From Pontivivens insulae (GTDB lineage Bacteria; Pseudomonadota; Alphaproteobacteria; Rhodobacterales; Rhodobacteraceae): a stretch of DNA of 64,000 nucleotides. The notes under the pieces are model-generated. The model had not been told where the DNA came from and did no database searches. It saw only the letters and a program-made list of their open reading frames with translations. Both the position numbers and the translations under genes were made by a program. The DNA lies in NCBI RefSeq assembly GCF_900302495.1, contig NZ_OMKW01000002.1:868001-932000 (forward strand). The letters run 5' to 3'. Below, one piece after another: positions 54,321 through 63,652 of this stretch (its first letter is position 1; each line of letters begins with the position of its first letter).

Positions 54321-55277
54321 ATGACGCGCACCATCGTCGAATCCAAGACCAAGACCGCAATCATCGGCTTTGACCAGCCGTTCTGCGTCATTGGGGAGCG
54401 GATCAACCCAACCGGCCGCAAAAAGCTCGCAGCAGAGCTTGAGGCCGGTGATTTCACCACCGTTGAGAAAGACGCGCTGGAGCAGGTCGCCTGCGGCGCG
54501 ACCATGCTCGACGTCAACTCTGGCGCCGTCTTTACAAACAAAATGGCCGAAGACCCCCGCTATGCCGACAATAACTTTGTCGAGCCCATGCTGATGCCCG
54601 AACTGATCAAACGCGTTCAGGCCCTTGTCGATGTGCCGCTCTGCATCGATTCCTCCGTACCAGGTGCGCTCGAAAACGGGCTTGAGGCCTGTGAGGGTCG
54701 GCCCCTGCTGAACTCCGTCACCGGTGAGGAAGAGCGGCTCGAATCAATCCTGCCGCTGGTCAAAAAGTACAACGTGCCAGTCGTCGCAATCTCGAACGAT
54801 GACACGGGTATCTCAGAAGATCCCGAAGTGCGCTTTGCCGTGGCCAAGAAGATCGTTGAGCGTGCTGCCGATCATGGCATTCCGGCCCATGACATCGTCG
54901 TGGACCCGCTGGTCATGCCGATCGGCGCGATGGCGACCGCGGGCCTTCAGGTCTTTGCGCTCGTGCGCCGCTTGCGTGACGAGTTGGGCGTAAACACAAC
55001 CTGCGGGGCGTCCAACGTCTCGTTCGGTCTGCCAAATCGCCACGGCATCAATGGGGCGTTCCTGCCCATGGCCATCGCCTCCGGCATGACCTCGGCCATC
55101 ATGAACCCGGTTCGCCCGCAAGAGATGGAGGCGATCCGCGCCGCCAACTTCCTGATGAACAACGACCCGCACGGCTCGGAATGGATCCGCACGAACAAGC
55201 CGAAACCGGTTGAGGGAGAAGCTCCGGCAGGCGCACGCGCCGGGCGTGAGGGCCGCCGCCGTCGTCGCGCCAGCTGA
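54321..55277 (+). CDS. Methyltetrahydrofolate:corrinoid methyltransferase (pterin-binding family)
   Basis: 318 residues. FCVIGERINPTGRKKLAAE, CGATMLDVNSGAV, DVPLCIDSSVPGALENGL, VPVVAISNDDTGI, DIVVDPLVMPIGA and NTTCGASNVSFGLPNRHG are the pterin-binding TIM-barrel motifs shared with MetH and AcsE-type methyltransferases. The C-terminus is an Arg-rich tail (GREGRRRRRAS). It should move methyl groups between THF and a corrinoid protein, but no corrinoid protein or reactivase is encoded in the window. It ends just before a terminator. Confidence 0.9.
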   Translation: MTRTIVESKTKTAIIGFDQPFCVIGERINPTGRKKLAAELEAGDFTTVEKDALEQVACGATMLDVNSGAVFTNKMAEDPRYADNNFVEPMLMPELIKRVQALVDVPLCIDSSVPGALENGLEACEGRPLLNSVTGEEERLESILPLVKKYNVPVVAISNDDTGISEDPEVRFAVAKKIVERAADHGIPAHDIVVDPLVMPIGAMATAGLQVFALVRRLRDELGVNTTCGASNVSFGLPNRHGINGAFLPMAIASGMTSAIMNPVRPQEMEAIRAANFLMNNDPHGSEWIRTNKPKPVEGEAPAGARAGREGRRRRRAS

Positions 55278-55301
55278 TCCTTGCCGACACCAGAACACCA
55301 A

Positions 55302-55336
55302 AAAGGGGCGCCCGGATCAGGCGCCCCTTTCGTTTG
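55302..55336 (+). terminator. Terminator of the MTHFR/methyltransferase operon
   Basis: A perfect 11-bp stem AAAGGGGCGCC/GGCGCCCCTTT with a 7-base loop followed by CGTTT, 24 bases after the stop. Confidence 0.9.
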
Positions 55337-55409
55337 CACGAATGTGAGCTTTTTGATCTGGCTGCGCCCAAAGCGCTGAACAGATGCCAGTATCCACAGC
55401 CCGCAGGTC

Positions 55410-56420
55410 TTAGCCGTCAGAGACCCCTGCTTCGGCAAAGGTCGCCATACCGGAATGACAAGCAAGCGCGGCCTTCACAATCTGGATCGCGAGGGCGGCA
55501 CCGGAGCCTTCGCCCAGGCGCAGGCCCAGATCCAGAAGCGGCGCCTTACCCATCGCATCAAGCATGGCCCGATGCGCCCCTTCAGCGCTCAGATGTCCGG
55601 CGACACAGTGATCCAGCGCAGTCTCATGCGCCTGATGCAGCACCAGAGCCGCAGCGCTACAAATAAAGCCGTCAAGAATGACCGGCATCCGTTCGGCCCG
55701 CGCACGCAACATTGCACCTGCCATTGCCGCGATCTCGCGCCCTCCAAATGTCGCAAGTACATCCAGCGGCGCTGTGACCGCGTGCTTGGCGATCGCAGCG
55801 TCAATCACGCCTGCCTTGTGCCGAACTCCTGCATCGTCGAGGCCGGTGCCCCGTCCGGCCCACTCCGCGCCGGAGCCGCCCAACAGCGCCGCCGCAATTG
55901 CAGCAGCAGCCGTGGTGTTGCCGATCCCCATTTCTCCGACCACCAAAAGGTCCGAGCTTGCGTCGACAGCCTCCCACCCCATCTGCATCGCAGACAGGCA
56001 TTCAGCCTGGCTCATCGCCGGGTCTTGTGAAAAGTCTGCGGTTGGGTTGTCGAGATCAAGCGCCACGACGCTCATCTGCGCGCCCGCAAGATCGCTCAAT
56101 TGATTGATCGCCGCGCCGCCCGCTTCGAAATTGCCAACCATCTGATGCGTGACTTCTGCCGGAAAGGCAGAGATGCCCTGTGCACAAACACCGTGATTGC
56201 CCGCAAATACGATGACCTGGGGAGAAGAAACCCGCGGCGCAGCCTCCCCGCGCCACCCGGCATACCAGGATGCAATATCCTCCAGCCGTCCAAGGGCACC
56301 GGGCGGCTTGGTCAAAACGGCGTCCCGCGCTTTTGCGGCGGCAATCGCTTCCCCGTCTGCATCGGGCAGCTTGGCCATAAAGGCGGTCAGGTCGGCAAAG
56401 CTTTGGGCTGGAAAGCGCAT
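55410..56420 (-). CDS. cobT: Nicotinate-nucleotide:dimethylbenzimidazole phosphoribosyltransferase
   Basis: 336 residues from the ATG six bases after GGGAG; a longer frame to 56564 overlaps cobS antisense and is rejected. [68 protein letters not shown] and [15 protein letters not shown] are CobT motifs; the catalytic Glu lies in the C-terminal LGEGSG. It activates the lower ligand of B12. It is divergent from cobS, 98 bp apart. Confidence 0.96.
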   Translation of the reverse strand: MRFPAQSFADLTAFMAKLPDADGEAIAAAKARDAVLTKPPGALGRLEDIASWYAGWRGEAAPRVSSPQVIVFAGNHGVCAQGISAFPAEVTHQMVGNFEAGGAAINQLSDLAGAQMSVVALDLDNPTADFSQDPAMSQAECLSAMQMGWEAVDASSDLLVVGEMGIGNTTAAAAIAAALLGGSGAEWAGRGTGLDDAGVRHKAGVIDAAIAKHAVTAPLDVLATFGGREIAAMAGAMLRARAERMPVILDGFICSAAALVLHQAHETALDHCVAGHLSAEGAHRAMLDAMGKAPLLDLGLRLGEGSGAALAIQIVKAALACHSGMATFAEAGVSDG

Positions 56421-56518
56421 ATCGGCTCCCTCTCTTGGCGGGTCTCGTTCCCTCCGGCATAAGGGAGGCATGCGCCCGGCACAACGGGCCAGACGACACC
56501 GAAAGGCCCGATATCGAC

Positions 56519-57271
56519 ATGACGCAACGACCTGACCTTGAGGTCCATGACATCGCGGCGGCAATCTCTTTCCTCACCCGTCTCCCGGTTCCAGTGGATC
56601 ACACGCGGGCCGGCGCGCGCGCGCTTCAGGCCGCATGGGCCTGGCCCCTTGTCGGGGCCTTGCTGGGGGCCATCGCCGGGGGCGTTGGTGCGCTGGCGAT
56701 GCAGATCATCTCTCCGACGCTTGCCGCTGGATTAACGCTCGGGCTGCTGGTCCTTGCAACGGGCGCTCTGCACGAGGATGGACTGGCCGACTGCGCCGAC
56801 GGGCTGGGCAGTGGAGCAGCCAAAGAGCGCGCACTTGAAATCATGAAGGACAGCCGCGTCGGCGCGTTCGGCGCCGCGGCATTGATCGTCGCAATCGGCC
56901 TGCGCTGGCAGGCCCTCGCCGATTTCGGGGAGAGAGAGCTGATCTTGGGCGCAATGGCGACCGGCGCGCTGTCACGGGCGGCCATGTTGCTTGCGATGTG
57001 GCAAGTACCCCCCGCCAATACAGGCGGCCTATCGGCACGGGCGGGGCAACCGAAGGGGCGCACTGTGCTGATCGTCGCCATCTTCGCATTTCTCGCGATC
57101 AGTCCACTGGGTGCGCCCGGTTATCTGGCGGCCTGCCTTGCCCTGATTGCCGCATGGATACCCTTGCGCGTGGCCAAGCGAAAGCTAGGTGGACAGACCG
57201 GCGATGTCTTGGGGATGGTCCAGCAAGTCACAGAGATCTCGATGTTAATTGCATTGACCGCCGTACTCTGA
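56519..57271 (+). CDS. cobS: Cobalamin-5'-phosphate synthase (adenosylcobinamide-GDP ribazoletransferase)
   Basis: 250 residues, an integral membrane enzyme with about six helices. [10 protein letters not shown] starts the family pattern, [18 protein letters not shown] is the acidic metal-binding motif, and [15 protein letters not shown] and [17 protein letters not shown] follow. It joins alpha-ribazole phosphate, made by the divergent CobT, to cobinamide-GDP at the inner membrane. Other B12 genes are not in the window. The start follows AAAGGCCCGATATCGAC. Confidence 0.95.
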   Translation: MTQRPDLEVHDIAAAISFLTRLPVPVDHTRAGARALQAAWAWPLVGALLGAIAGGVGALAMQIISPTLAAGLTLGLLVLATGALHEDGLADCADGLGSGAAKERALEIMKDSRVGAFGAAALIVAIGLRWQALADFGERELILGAMATGALSRAAMLLAMWQVPPANTGGLSARAGQPKGRTVLIVAIFAFLAISPLGAPGYLAACLALIAAWIPLRVAKRKLGGQTGDVLGMVQQVTEISMLIALTAVL

Positions 57272-57301
57272 CCGCCCTCACTTCCGTTTGAGCCGCCAAA
57301 C

Positions 57302-57332
57302 GAAAAAGGCCCCGGCGCAATTGCCGAGGCCC
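57302..57332 (-). terminator. Terminator of carD
   Basis: A 9-bp stem GGCCTCGGC/GCCGGGGCC (minus strand, one T-G pair) with a 6-base loop followed by TTTTT, 27 bases past the carD stop. Confidence 0.88.
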
Positions 57333-57358
57333 CAAACATCATCGTGATCTGAGGCGGA

Positions 57359-57874
57359 TCAGGCGGCCGCCGCACGCGCTGCCAACACGCCTTCGATCTT
57401 GGACTGGGATGCACCTTCTTCAGCGCCATCAACCGCCGCAACTTCGCGCGTCAAACGCTCCAACGCGGCTTCGTAAAGCTGGCGCTCTGAATAGGACTGC
57501 TCACGCTGATCGTCGTTGCGGTGCAGGTCGCGCACGACTTCGGCAATCGAGATCAGATCACCGGAATTGATTTTCTGCTCATATTCCTGAGCGCGACGCG
57601 ACCACATCGCCTTTTTCACACGTGCACGGCCCTTCAGGGTCGTCAGCGCCTTCTCCACCACATCAGGAGAGGACAGAGACCGCATGCCAACGCTGGTGGC
57701 CTTCGCCGTCGGAACCCGCAAGGTCATCTTGTCCTTTTCAAACGCGATGACGAAAAGCTCCATCTGAATACCCGCGACTTCCTGCTCCTCGATGGAGACG
57801 ATCTTACCCACGCCATGCGCCGGGTAGACGATGAAATCATCTGGGCGGAACTCGTTGCCGGTCTTCTTGCTCAT
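57359..57874 (-). CDS. carD: CarD-family transcription regulator
   Basis: 171 residues. DDFIVYPAHGVGKIVSIEE is the N-terminal Tudor-like RNA polymerase-interacting domain, and FEKDKMTLRVPTAK ends it. The helical part has VKKAMWSRRAQEYEQKINSGDLISIAEVVRDL, which binds the upstream edge of the promoter bubble. CarD stabilises open complexes, including those at promoters of Rhodobacter that lack the -7 T. A 10-bp hairpin occupies its leader. It follows fdxA on the same strand after a 279-bp gap. Confidence 0.95.
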   Translation of the reverse strand: MSKKTGNEFRPDDFIVYPAHGVGKIVSIEEQEVAGIQMELFVIAFEKDKMTLRVPTAKATSVGMRSLSSPDVVEKALTTLKGRARVKKAMWSRRAQEYEQKINSGDLISIAEVVRDLHRNDDQREQSYSERQLYEAALERLTREVAAVDGAEEGASQSKIEGVLAARAAAA

Positions 57875-57915
57875 TTACTATATCACCCTCTCAACTGCGC
57901 TGCCGTGGTGCCATG

Positions 57916-57945
57916 CGGGGTGTTTCAAGAGACAAAAACACCCCG
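57916..57945 (-). other. Leader hairpin upstream of carD
   Basis: A perfect 10-bp inverted repeat CGGGGTGTTT/AAACACCCCG with a 10-base loop, 42-71 bases before the carD start on the transcribed strand. It has no T-run after it in either direction, so it is more likely a leader or operator structure than the fdxA terminator. Confidence 0.5.
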
Positions 57946-58153
57946 TCAGCGAAATGCTGTCGAAGGGCTCTCAAACACGTGGCAAGGCGACCAGACGGGC
58001 GGAAAACCACTTCCCCCGAGCGGTCAGATCGCTTGTATGACAGATATATAGCAAAGAATCGCACAAGTTTCAATCACATGGGCTGATTCCTGCCCACATG
58101 AGTTCACTTCCGCCACGATTTCAACCGATGGTTGCAGCTTGCGCCACCGCGCG

Positions 58154-58489
58154 TCAACCACCCTCGCCCGGCTTTTCGGAGAACAGCTCCATCTTGCCCG
58201 GTTTGCCGTCCATCTCTTCCGCACCCGGCAGCGGGTCCTTCTTGGTGATGATGACCGGCCATTCCAGCGAGTACTTACGGTTGAACTCGACCCATTTCTC
58301 CATATCCGGTTCAGTATCCGGGCGGATGGCGTCTGCTGGGCACTCCGGCTCACAGACACCGCAATCAATGCACTCATCCGGGTGGATGACCAGCATGTTC
58401 TCGCCTTCGTAGAAACAATCGACCGGGCACACCTCGACGCAGTCGGTGTATTTGCAGGCGATGCAGCTGTCGTTGACGATGTAAGTCAT
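58154..58489 (-). CDS. fdxA: Ferredoxin FdxA, seven-iron type
   Basis: 111 residues, close to the 107-112 usual for FdxA. The first cluster motif has Cys9, Cys17, Cys21 and Cys25 ([18 protein letters not shown]), leaving Cys12 outside the usual set. The second is [13 protein letters not shown]. Together they hold a [3Fe-4S] and a [4Fe-4S] cluster. The acidic C-terminal tail (KPGEGG end) is typical. The protein is essential in some bacteria, but its redox partner is not clear. It lies between the S4 protein and carD, on the same strand. Confidence 0.95.
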   Translation of the reverse strand: MTYIVNDSCIACKYTDCVEVCPVDCFYEGENMLVIHPDECIDCGVCEPECPADAIRPDTEPDMEKWVEFNRKYSLEWPVIITKKDPLPGAEEMDGKPGKMELFSEKPGEGG

Positions 58490-58586
58490 GGGGCAGGTCC
58501 TCGGGACATAGGCGTTGGCGATGATCTACCGAGGCACCGTGCAACGCGCAAGGGGGCCTGCCTCGCAAATGCGCGAGGTGATGCGC

Positions 58587-58955
58587 CTAGTCTTCGCGTG
58601 ACAGCGCATCCAGCGCCCGACTGTCCTTTTTGGTGGGCCGTCCGCCAACCCGCTCTGCCTCAATCCGGCGTGGTTCAGAAACGGGGGGATCGAGATCGGT
58701 GTACAGCGCCTGCGCTTCAGGGGCCGGGCCACGACGCTCTCCCAAAGCTTCGACGCGGATCAGACGGATGTGCCTGTCCTTGGCGAAGGTCAGTGTATCT
58801 CCAACCCGAACGGCACTTGACGGCTTCGACACCCGCTGCCCGTTGATCCGGCAGCCTGACACCTGCACCGTCTTTGCCGCCAAGGTTCGTGTCTTGAAAA
58901 AACGCGCATGCCACAGCCACTTATCGACCCGCAGGCTGGGTGCAACCTCGGTCAT
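58587..58955 (-). CDS. S4-domain RNA-binding protein (HslR/Hsp15-like)
   Basis: 122 residues. The S4 fold covers about residues 8-70: LRVDKWLWHARFFKTRTLAAK, VSGCRINGQRVSKPSSAV and VGDTLTF. The tail is basic (RPTKKDSRALDALSRED). Hsp15-like proteins bind stalled 50S subunits carrying nascent chains. It starts inside the stop of the asparaginase gene (4-base overlap) and lies in a block with that gene, fdxA and the helicase. Confidence 0.93.
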   Translation of the reverse strand: MTEVAPSLRVDKWLWHARFFKTRTLAAKTVQVSGCRINGQRVSKPSSAVRVGDTLTFAKDRHIRLIRVEALGERRGPAPEAQALYTDLDPPVSEPRRIEAERVGGRPTKKDSRALDALSRED

Positions 58956-59902
58956 GCGGTGATCTCTCCCGCAACTGGGGTCATCATTGCATCGCGCAAC
59001 ATGTCGCCGCGCAATCCGCGATCAAGCAACCAGCCCAGTTTGGTGACCGCCGCCGGTGTCGTCATGTCGTTGCACGGGATCAGACCCAAAGCACCAACGC
59101 TCGCACCGGTCGCATAGGTCTGGGCTGCAACAGCGCCTGCCCCGCATTGCGTGGTCACCGCGATTTCCATGCCTTGCGACCTCAGATCCGCAAGTCCTTC
59201 ATAAAGCGACGTGCCCGGCCCCGGCATATTGCCAGAGCCGAATGCCTCAACCACCAGTCCCGGCATGCCGCTGAACCCGGCAACAACCCGCGCGTCACAT
59301 CCAGGGTAAAGCCGTAGCACACCAACCTGCTCAAACCCGCCACCGCCCTCCTGATCGGGCGGGATCTGGCTTGCCTTTGACCAGGCGACATCCCCAAAAT
59401 TGGGCGATGAAAACGCCGTGTCGTCTTGCGCATGCACCTTGATCGCGCGATTTCCGCGCATCACGGCCCCTCCGAAGGCCAACAAGACTTCGGTGCTTTT
59501 GGTCGAGGCCGCCACACGCAGCGCAAGCTTCAAATTGGAAAGCGCGTCGCTGTCCGCCTGCTGCAAGGGCCGCTGGGAGCCGGTAAAAATGACCGGAACG
59601 TCCACATCGAGTAGCAAAAAAGACAGCGCCGAGGCTGAAAAAGCCATCGTGTCGGTGCCGTGCAACACGACAATCGCGTCAAAATCGGCGGCAATCTCGC
59701 GCACCTGCCGGCCCAGAACCAGCCAATCCGCGCGATCCATGACGCTGGAGTCGAGCAGGTCCGGCGTTTCAAACCATGTCACGTCCGCCTGCGGCAGAGC
59801 GGCACGGAAGGCGCGTTCGAATGTCGGGTCCGGCCGCAAGCCATCTGCGCCCGGCACCATGCCAATCGTTCCCCCGGTATAGAGAACGGCAGTCCTGTTC
59901 AT
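58952..59902 (-). CDS. L-asparaginase family protein
   Basis: 316 residues. YTGGTIGMVPGADGL holds the first catalytic Thr (TGGTIG in place of the usual TGGTIA) and VVLHGTDTMAFSASAL the second Thr-Asp pair. VPVIFTGSQRPLQQADSDA and a C-terminal VVTTQCGAGAVA-type segment fit cytoplasmic type I-like asparaginases. It converts asparagine to aspartate and ammonia. It overlaps the helicase gene upstream and the S4 gene downstream by four bases each, so all three are coupled. Confidence 0.93.
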   Translation of the reverse strand: MNRTAVLYTGGTIGMVPGADGLRPDPTFERAFRAALPQADVTWFETPDLLDSSVMDRADWLVLGRQVREIAADFDAIVVLHGTDTMAFSASALSFLLLDVDVPVIFTGSQRPLQQADSDALSNLKLALRVAASTKSTEVLLAFGGAVMRGNRAIKVHAQDDTAFSSPNFGDVAWSKASQIPPDQEGGGGFEQVGVLRLYPGCDARVVAGFSGMPGLVVEAFGSGNMPGPGTSLYEGLADLRSQGMEIAVTTQCGAGAVAAQTYATGASVGALGLIPCNDMTTPAAVTKLGWLLDRGLRGDMLRDAMMTPVAGEITA

Positions 59903-62703
59903 CCGTCTTTGTTTTTCAGCGCCATCAGCGCCGCAAATGGATTGTCGGGATCGACCTTCTTTTCAGCCTTGGGCGGCCGCGCGGAATGCGTCTGCGGTTT
60001 GCCGCCGCCCTTGCCCCCTTTGCCGTCAGGCTTCCGCCCACGCGGCTTGCCCTTGCCTTGCGGTCGATCAGAGCGACCTGCATCTTTGCGCGGACCACGG
60101 TGGTTTTGATTGTTCCGTCCACGCGGCGCCCACGTGAAGGTGTAGAAAACCTCCATCTCCGGGGCCGCATCCGCGACGGGGGCGTCAGCCGGGGCTGCAT
60201 CCGCAGGAACCGCATCTGCAACGGCCTCTGCACTCTCCTCAACCGGCGCCTCGACAACCTCCGCTGCGGGGTCGAGCGCATCTGCCGGTTTGTCCTGGGA
60301 CTGAGCCTCCGGCACGGGGGCGACGGCCTTGACCTTCTCGCGCTCGCCCTTCTCGGCCTTATATCCAAGCCCCTCCATCAGATTGGCGAACTGATCCAGC
60401 GTAAGACCGGTGATAGACAGCATGTCAGCATTGGCCTCAAAGCCGCCGCGCGTATCCTTGTCACGGATCATATCCGCCAGGCGTTCAACCATGTCGATGC
60501 GGATCGCCCGTTCACCCGCCAGACGATAGCCCGCCATCCCATAATAGCCCTGCGGTGCGTCTTTGACGGCTGGCACAGTCACCAACCCGGGCGGCGGTGC
60601 CTCTGGAAATTCATCCAACCCATTGGCCAACGACCACAGCACAAGCCGCAGCCGTGTCGGCGCGGGTTTCAACAGCAAGGGCTGGAACAGTGTGAACTGA
60701 CCAAAGCGCACGCCATGTTTGCGCAACAGCGCCCGCGCATCCTGATCCAGCGACTTGACGTCTTGAGCCACGGGACCACGCGGCAACACGCCCATCCCCT
60801 CGACCATCTGATAGGCAACGCCCTTTGCAAGCCCCGTCAACGCCTCGTCATCGCGCAGCGCGATCAGCGGCTCAAACAGCGCGGCAACGCGCCGGTCCAG
60901 CCAATGGCCAAGACGACGCTTGACCTTCTCGGCCACATCCGCACCGGCTTCGTCATCCACAAAGACCTCGATTTGCGGAGACAGCGCATCGGCGCCTTTC
61001 GTCAGCTTGCCAACAGCATGCTCACCCCACATCAGGCCACCTTGTTCGGTGACGTCGATCTCCTTATCGGGCGCATTGTAAAAGCGGTCGGAGGCCAGAT
61101 TGTATTGCGGCTGCAAAGCAGCGAGTGCGGCAGACCGCAATGTCTTTGCCTCCTGCTCACTCGCGTTTTGATCCAGCTGGAAACGGAAGCCCGACAGACG
61201 GCCCACGAATTGGCCTTCGACTGTCACTTCACCTTTTTCGTTCACTTCGGCCACAAGGCCCTCCTTCTGCTTCAATCGCCGCATCAAAACCGATGTGCGC
61301 CGATCGACAAATCGTTGGGTCAGGGCTGCGTGCAGCGCATCTGACAGGCGGTCTTCTACAGCACGTGTCTCGTCTCGCCAATGGTCAGCATCTTCCAGCC
61401 AACCCTTTCTTTGCGCGATGTAAGTCCAGGTTCTGACAAATGCGAGACGTTTTGATAACGCGTCGATGTCGCCCTCGGTCTTGTCGATACGGCGCACCCG
61501 GTCCCCGATCCAGGTTGAAGGGATCACCCCGCCCTCTGCCAGAAAGCTGTGAATGCGCCCGACAAGTGAGGCATGCTCGGCCGGGGCGACTTTTCGGAAA
61601 TCGGGGATCTGACACACATCCCACAACAAACGCACCTCGGGCCCCTGACGCACCTTGTCCTGAATGTCCGGCATGGCCCAAAGCGCGCGCAGCGTGATCA
61701 TATCATCCGCCTCCCGCGCGCGCTGAAGGTCGGGATGCTCCGGTGACTGCTCAAGCGACTGCAAAAGCGCCGGGACCGTACCGAAACTCAGACGGGACGA
61801 TCGCCACTGCAACTTCTTGATGGGTGCAAAGCGATGCTCTTCGATGGCGTCGACCACCTCGGGATCGAGCGGATGCGCCTCACCAGTCACGCCAAACGTG
61901 CCATCATTGGTATGGCGGCCCGCCCGGCCCGCAATCTGGGCCAACTCGTTCGGCATTAATTCCCGCGTACGGCGGCCGTCAAATTTCGCCGTACCGGCAA
62001 AAGCCACATGATTGACGTCGAGGTTCAGCCCCATGCCAATCGCATCGGTCGCGACCAGATGATCCACATCACCGTTCTGATAGAGCTCGACCTGCGCGTT
62101 CCGCGTCCGCGGGCTCAATGCCCCCATGACAACCGCCGCCCCGCCCTTCTGACGGCGCAACAGTTCCGCCATCGCATAGACCCCATCGACGGAAAAGCCG
62201 ACAATGGCAGAACGTGGCGGCATCCGACTGGTCTTGCGCGAACCTGAATAGGTCAGTTTCGAAAACCGCTCCCGGCGCACGAACCGCGCCTCTGGGATCA
62301 GGTTACGGATCCGCTCCCGCATCGTCTCCGCGCCCAGAAACAGCGTTTCGCTTGTGCCACGCGCATTCAGCAACCTGTCCGTAAAGGTATACCCACGGTC
62401 CGGATCAGCGCAGAGCTGGATTTCATCCACCGCCAGAAAATCCGCCGCCATATCGGGCATCGCTTCAACCGTGCAGACCCAATAGCAGGCACGCGGCGGC
62501 ACAATCCGCTCCTCCCCCGTGACAAGTGCCACAACCGAGGGCCCGCGTGCCGCGACGATGCGGTCGTAGACTTCGCGCGCCAACAAACGCAACGGAAAGC
62601 CCATAATCCCCGTGCGATGCGCCAACATTCGTTCGATGGCATAATGTGTCTTGCCGGTATTGGTCGGGCCCAGAACGGCCGTGACAGTGCGGTCGCGGCT
62701 CAT
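59899..62703 (-). CDS. SUV3-like DEAD/DEAH-type helicase
   Basis: 934 residues from the ATG (MSRDRT); a GTG two codons earlier is possible. Motif I is GPTNTGKTHYAIERM, motif II DEIQ, with ATDAIGMGLNLDV and QIAGRAGRHTNDG. This order is that of the mitochondrial SUV3/MgpS group. The C-terminal 160 residues are first Ala/Pro/acidic, then strongly basic and Gly-rich (GRNNQNHRGPRKDAGR), probably RNA-binding, and end FAALMALKNKDG. It likely unwinds RNA in decay or ribosome assembly. It is the first gene of the helicase-asparaginase-S4 run. Confidence 0.93.
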   Translation of the reverse strand: MSRDRTVTAVLGPTNTGKTHYAIERMLAHRTGIMGFPLRLLAREVYDRIVAARGPSVVALVTGEERIVPPRACYWVCTVEAMPDMAADFLAVDEIQLCADPDRGYTFTDRLLNARGTSETLFLGAETMRERIRNLIPEARFVRRERFSKLTYSGSRKTSRMPPRSAIVGFSVDGVYAMAELLRRQKGGAAVVMGALSPRTRNAQVELYQNGDVDHLVATDAIGMGLNLDVNHVAFAGTAKFDGRRTRELMPNELAQIAGRAGRHTNDGTFGVTGEAHPLDPEVVDAIEEHRFAPIKKLQWRSSRLSFGTVPALLQSLEQSPEHPDLQRAREADDMITLRALWAMPDIQDKVRQGPEVRLLWDVCQIPDFRKVAPAEHASLVGRIHSFLAEGGVIPSTWIGDRVRRIDKTEGDIDALSKRLAFVRTWTYIAQRKGWLEDADHWRDETRAVEDRLSDALHAALTQRFVDRRTSVLMRRLKQKEGLVAEVNEKGEVTVEGQFVGRLSGFRFQLDQNASEQEAKTLRSAALAALQPQYNLASDRFYNAPDKEIDVTEQGGLMWGEHAVGKLTKGADALSPQIEVFVDDEAGADVAEKVKRRLGHWLDRRVAALFEPLIALRDDEALTGLAKGVAYQMVEGMGVLPRGPVAQDVKSLDQDARALLRKHGVRFGQFTLFQPLLLKPAPTRLRLVLWSLANGLDEFPEAPPPGLVTVPAVKDAPQGYYGMAGYRLAGERAIRIDMVERLADMIRDKDTRGGFEANADMLSITGLTLDQFANLMEGLGYKAEKGEREKVKAVAPVPEAQSQDKPADALDPAAEVVEAPVEESAEAVADAVPADAAPADAPVADAAPEMEVFYTFTWAPRGRNNQNHRGPRKDAGRSDRPQGKGKPRGRKPDGKGGKGGGKPQTHSARPPKAEKKVDPDNPFAALMALKNKDG

Positions 62704-62734
62704 GGCCACCCCCCGAAGAATATGTCGGTAAAGA

Positions 62735-63280
62735 TTAGAGAGAGGTGCCCGCGTTCAACAGCTCAAGCCGTTCCAGTGCCTCGACAACGCTTTCGGAATG
62801 GGGGTTCACGTCCTGTGCATAGCGTAAGGCCTCTTCAGCCCTGACAAAATCGCCCATCGCCTCCAACGTGAAACCCAGACCGGTCAGCGCGCCAAAATGC
62901 TGCGGGTTCAGTGCCAGCACCATGCGAATATCGCTCAGCGCCAGAGCATATTCACCCTGCAAGTAGAATGTGGTGGCCCGCCCGTTCCAGGCTTGTGCAT
63001 GTCCCGGCGCATGATCAATCGCTGCGGTGAAGTGCTCCACGGCGAGGATCAAATCATCGGCCTCCAGCGCGGCCTCGCCCCGATCGACCAAAAGATCAAT
63101 CGCCTCCGATCCCGAATCGGACCAGCGCCGCACGATGGCACTCTCGATGCCTTCGATGTCCTGCGCCTCCGGATCGCTCAACTCTGCCAGCAATTCTGAC
63201 AGCGTGCGCTGCGCGAAAGCGGGCATGGTTGACGTTAACGTCACGGCAAGTGCCACGAGTGCGATTGATACCTGTCTCAT
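62735..63280 (-). CDS. Secreted TPR protein
   Basis: 181 residues from the ATG that follows AGGGAG closely. A signal peptide ends at PAFAQ. Three tetratricopeptide-like repeats can be seen: AALEADDLILAVEHFTAAID, LQGEYALALSDIRMVLALN and AMGDFVRAEEALRYAQDVN. Such periplasmic repeat proteins are scaffolds; no partner is evident. It starts 74 bases from the divergent SCP2 gene and ends 31 bases before the helicase start. Confidence 0.88.
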   Translation of the reverse strand: MRQVSIALVALAVTLTSTMPAFAQRTLSELLAELSDPEAQDIEGIESAIVRRWSDSGSEAIDLLVDRGEAALEADDLILAVEHFTAAIDHAPGHAQAWNGRATTFYLQGEYALALSDIRMVLALNPQHFGALTGLGFTLEAMGDFVRAEEALRYAQDVNPHSESVVEALERLELLNAGTSL

Positions 63281-63354
63281 GCTCCCTAAACTAACACCTG
63301 TAATTCCAAATGCGAGGGGCACCCTCGCCGCATGATGAAATGAGAGGAAAGAAC

Positions 63355-63648
63355 ATGAGCGCGATTGTCGATATGGCCGTGACCGCCCTGACCGAAAAGC
63401 TCGACGGCGGCACCTTCGATGCTGGTTCCGTGAAGTTCCAGATCGAAGATGAAGGCGCCGTCATGATGGACAGCGACGGTGTGCGCGCCGACGATGGAGA
63501 GGCCGATTGCACGCTGATCGCGGATGCGGAAACCTTTCAGGAAATCCTCTCCGGCGAACTGAACCCGACCGCAGCCTTCATGGGTGGCAAGCTCAAGGTC
63601 GAAGGCAATATGGGCCTTGCCATGCAGCTCGGCTCCGCACTGGGCTAA
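63355..63648 (+). CDS. SCP2 sterol-binding-domain protein
   Basis: 97 residues from the ATG with GAGAGGAAAG upstream. The whole protein is a SCP2-type lipid-binding fold: GSVKFQIEDEGAVMMDSDGV, CTLIADAETFQEILSGELNP and the closing AAFMGGKLKVEGNMGLAMQLG. Such small proteins bind acyl-CoA or other lipids. A hydrolase gene follows after four bases, and this pair is common in Rhodobacteraceae in my experience. Confidence 0.93.
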   Translation: MSAIVDMAVTALTEKLDGGTFDAGSVKFQIEDEGAVMMDSDGVRADDGEADCTLIADAETFQEILSGELNPTAAFMGGKLKVEGNMGLAMQLGSALG

Positions 63649-63652
63649 GCAC

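Noticed and set aside
59776-61344. 522-codon open frame on the plus strand
   Set aside because: Antisense to the helicase and asparaginase genes, with low-complexity His/Arg/Gln-rich translation and no ribosome site.
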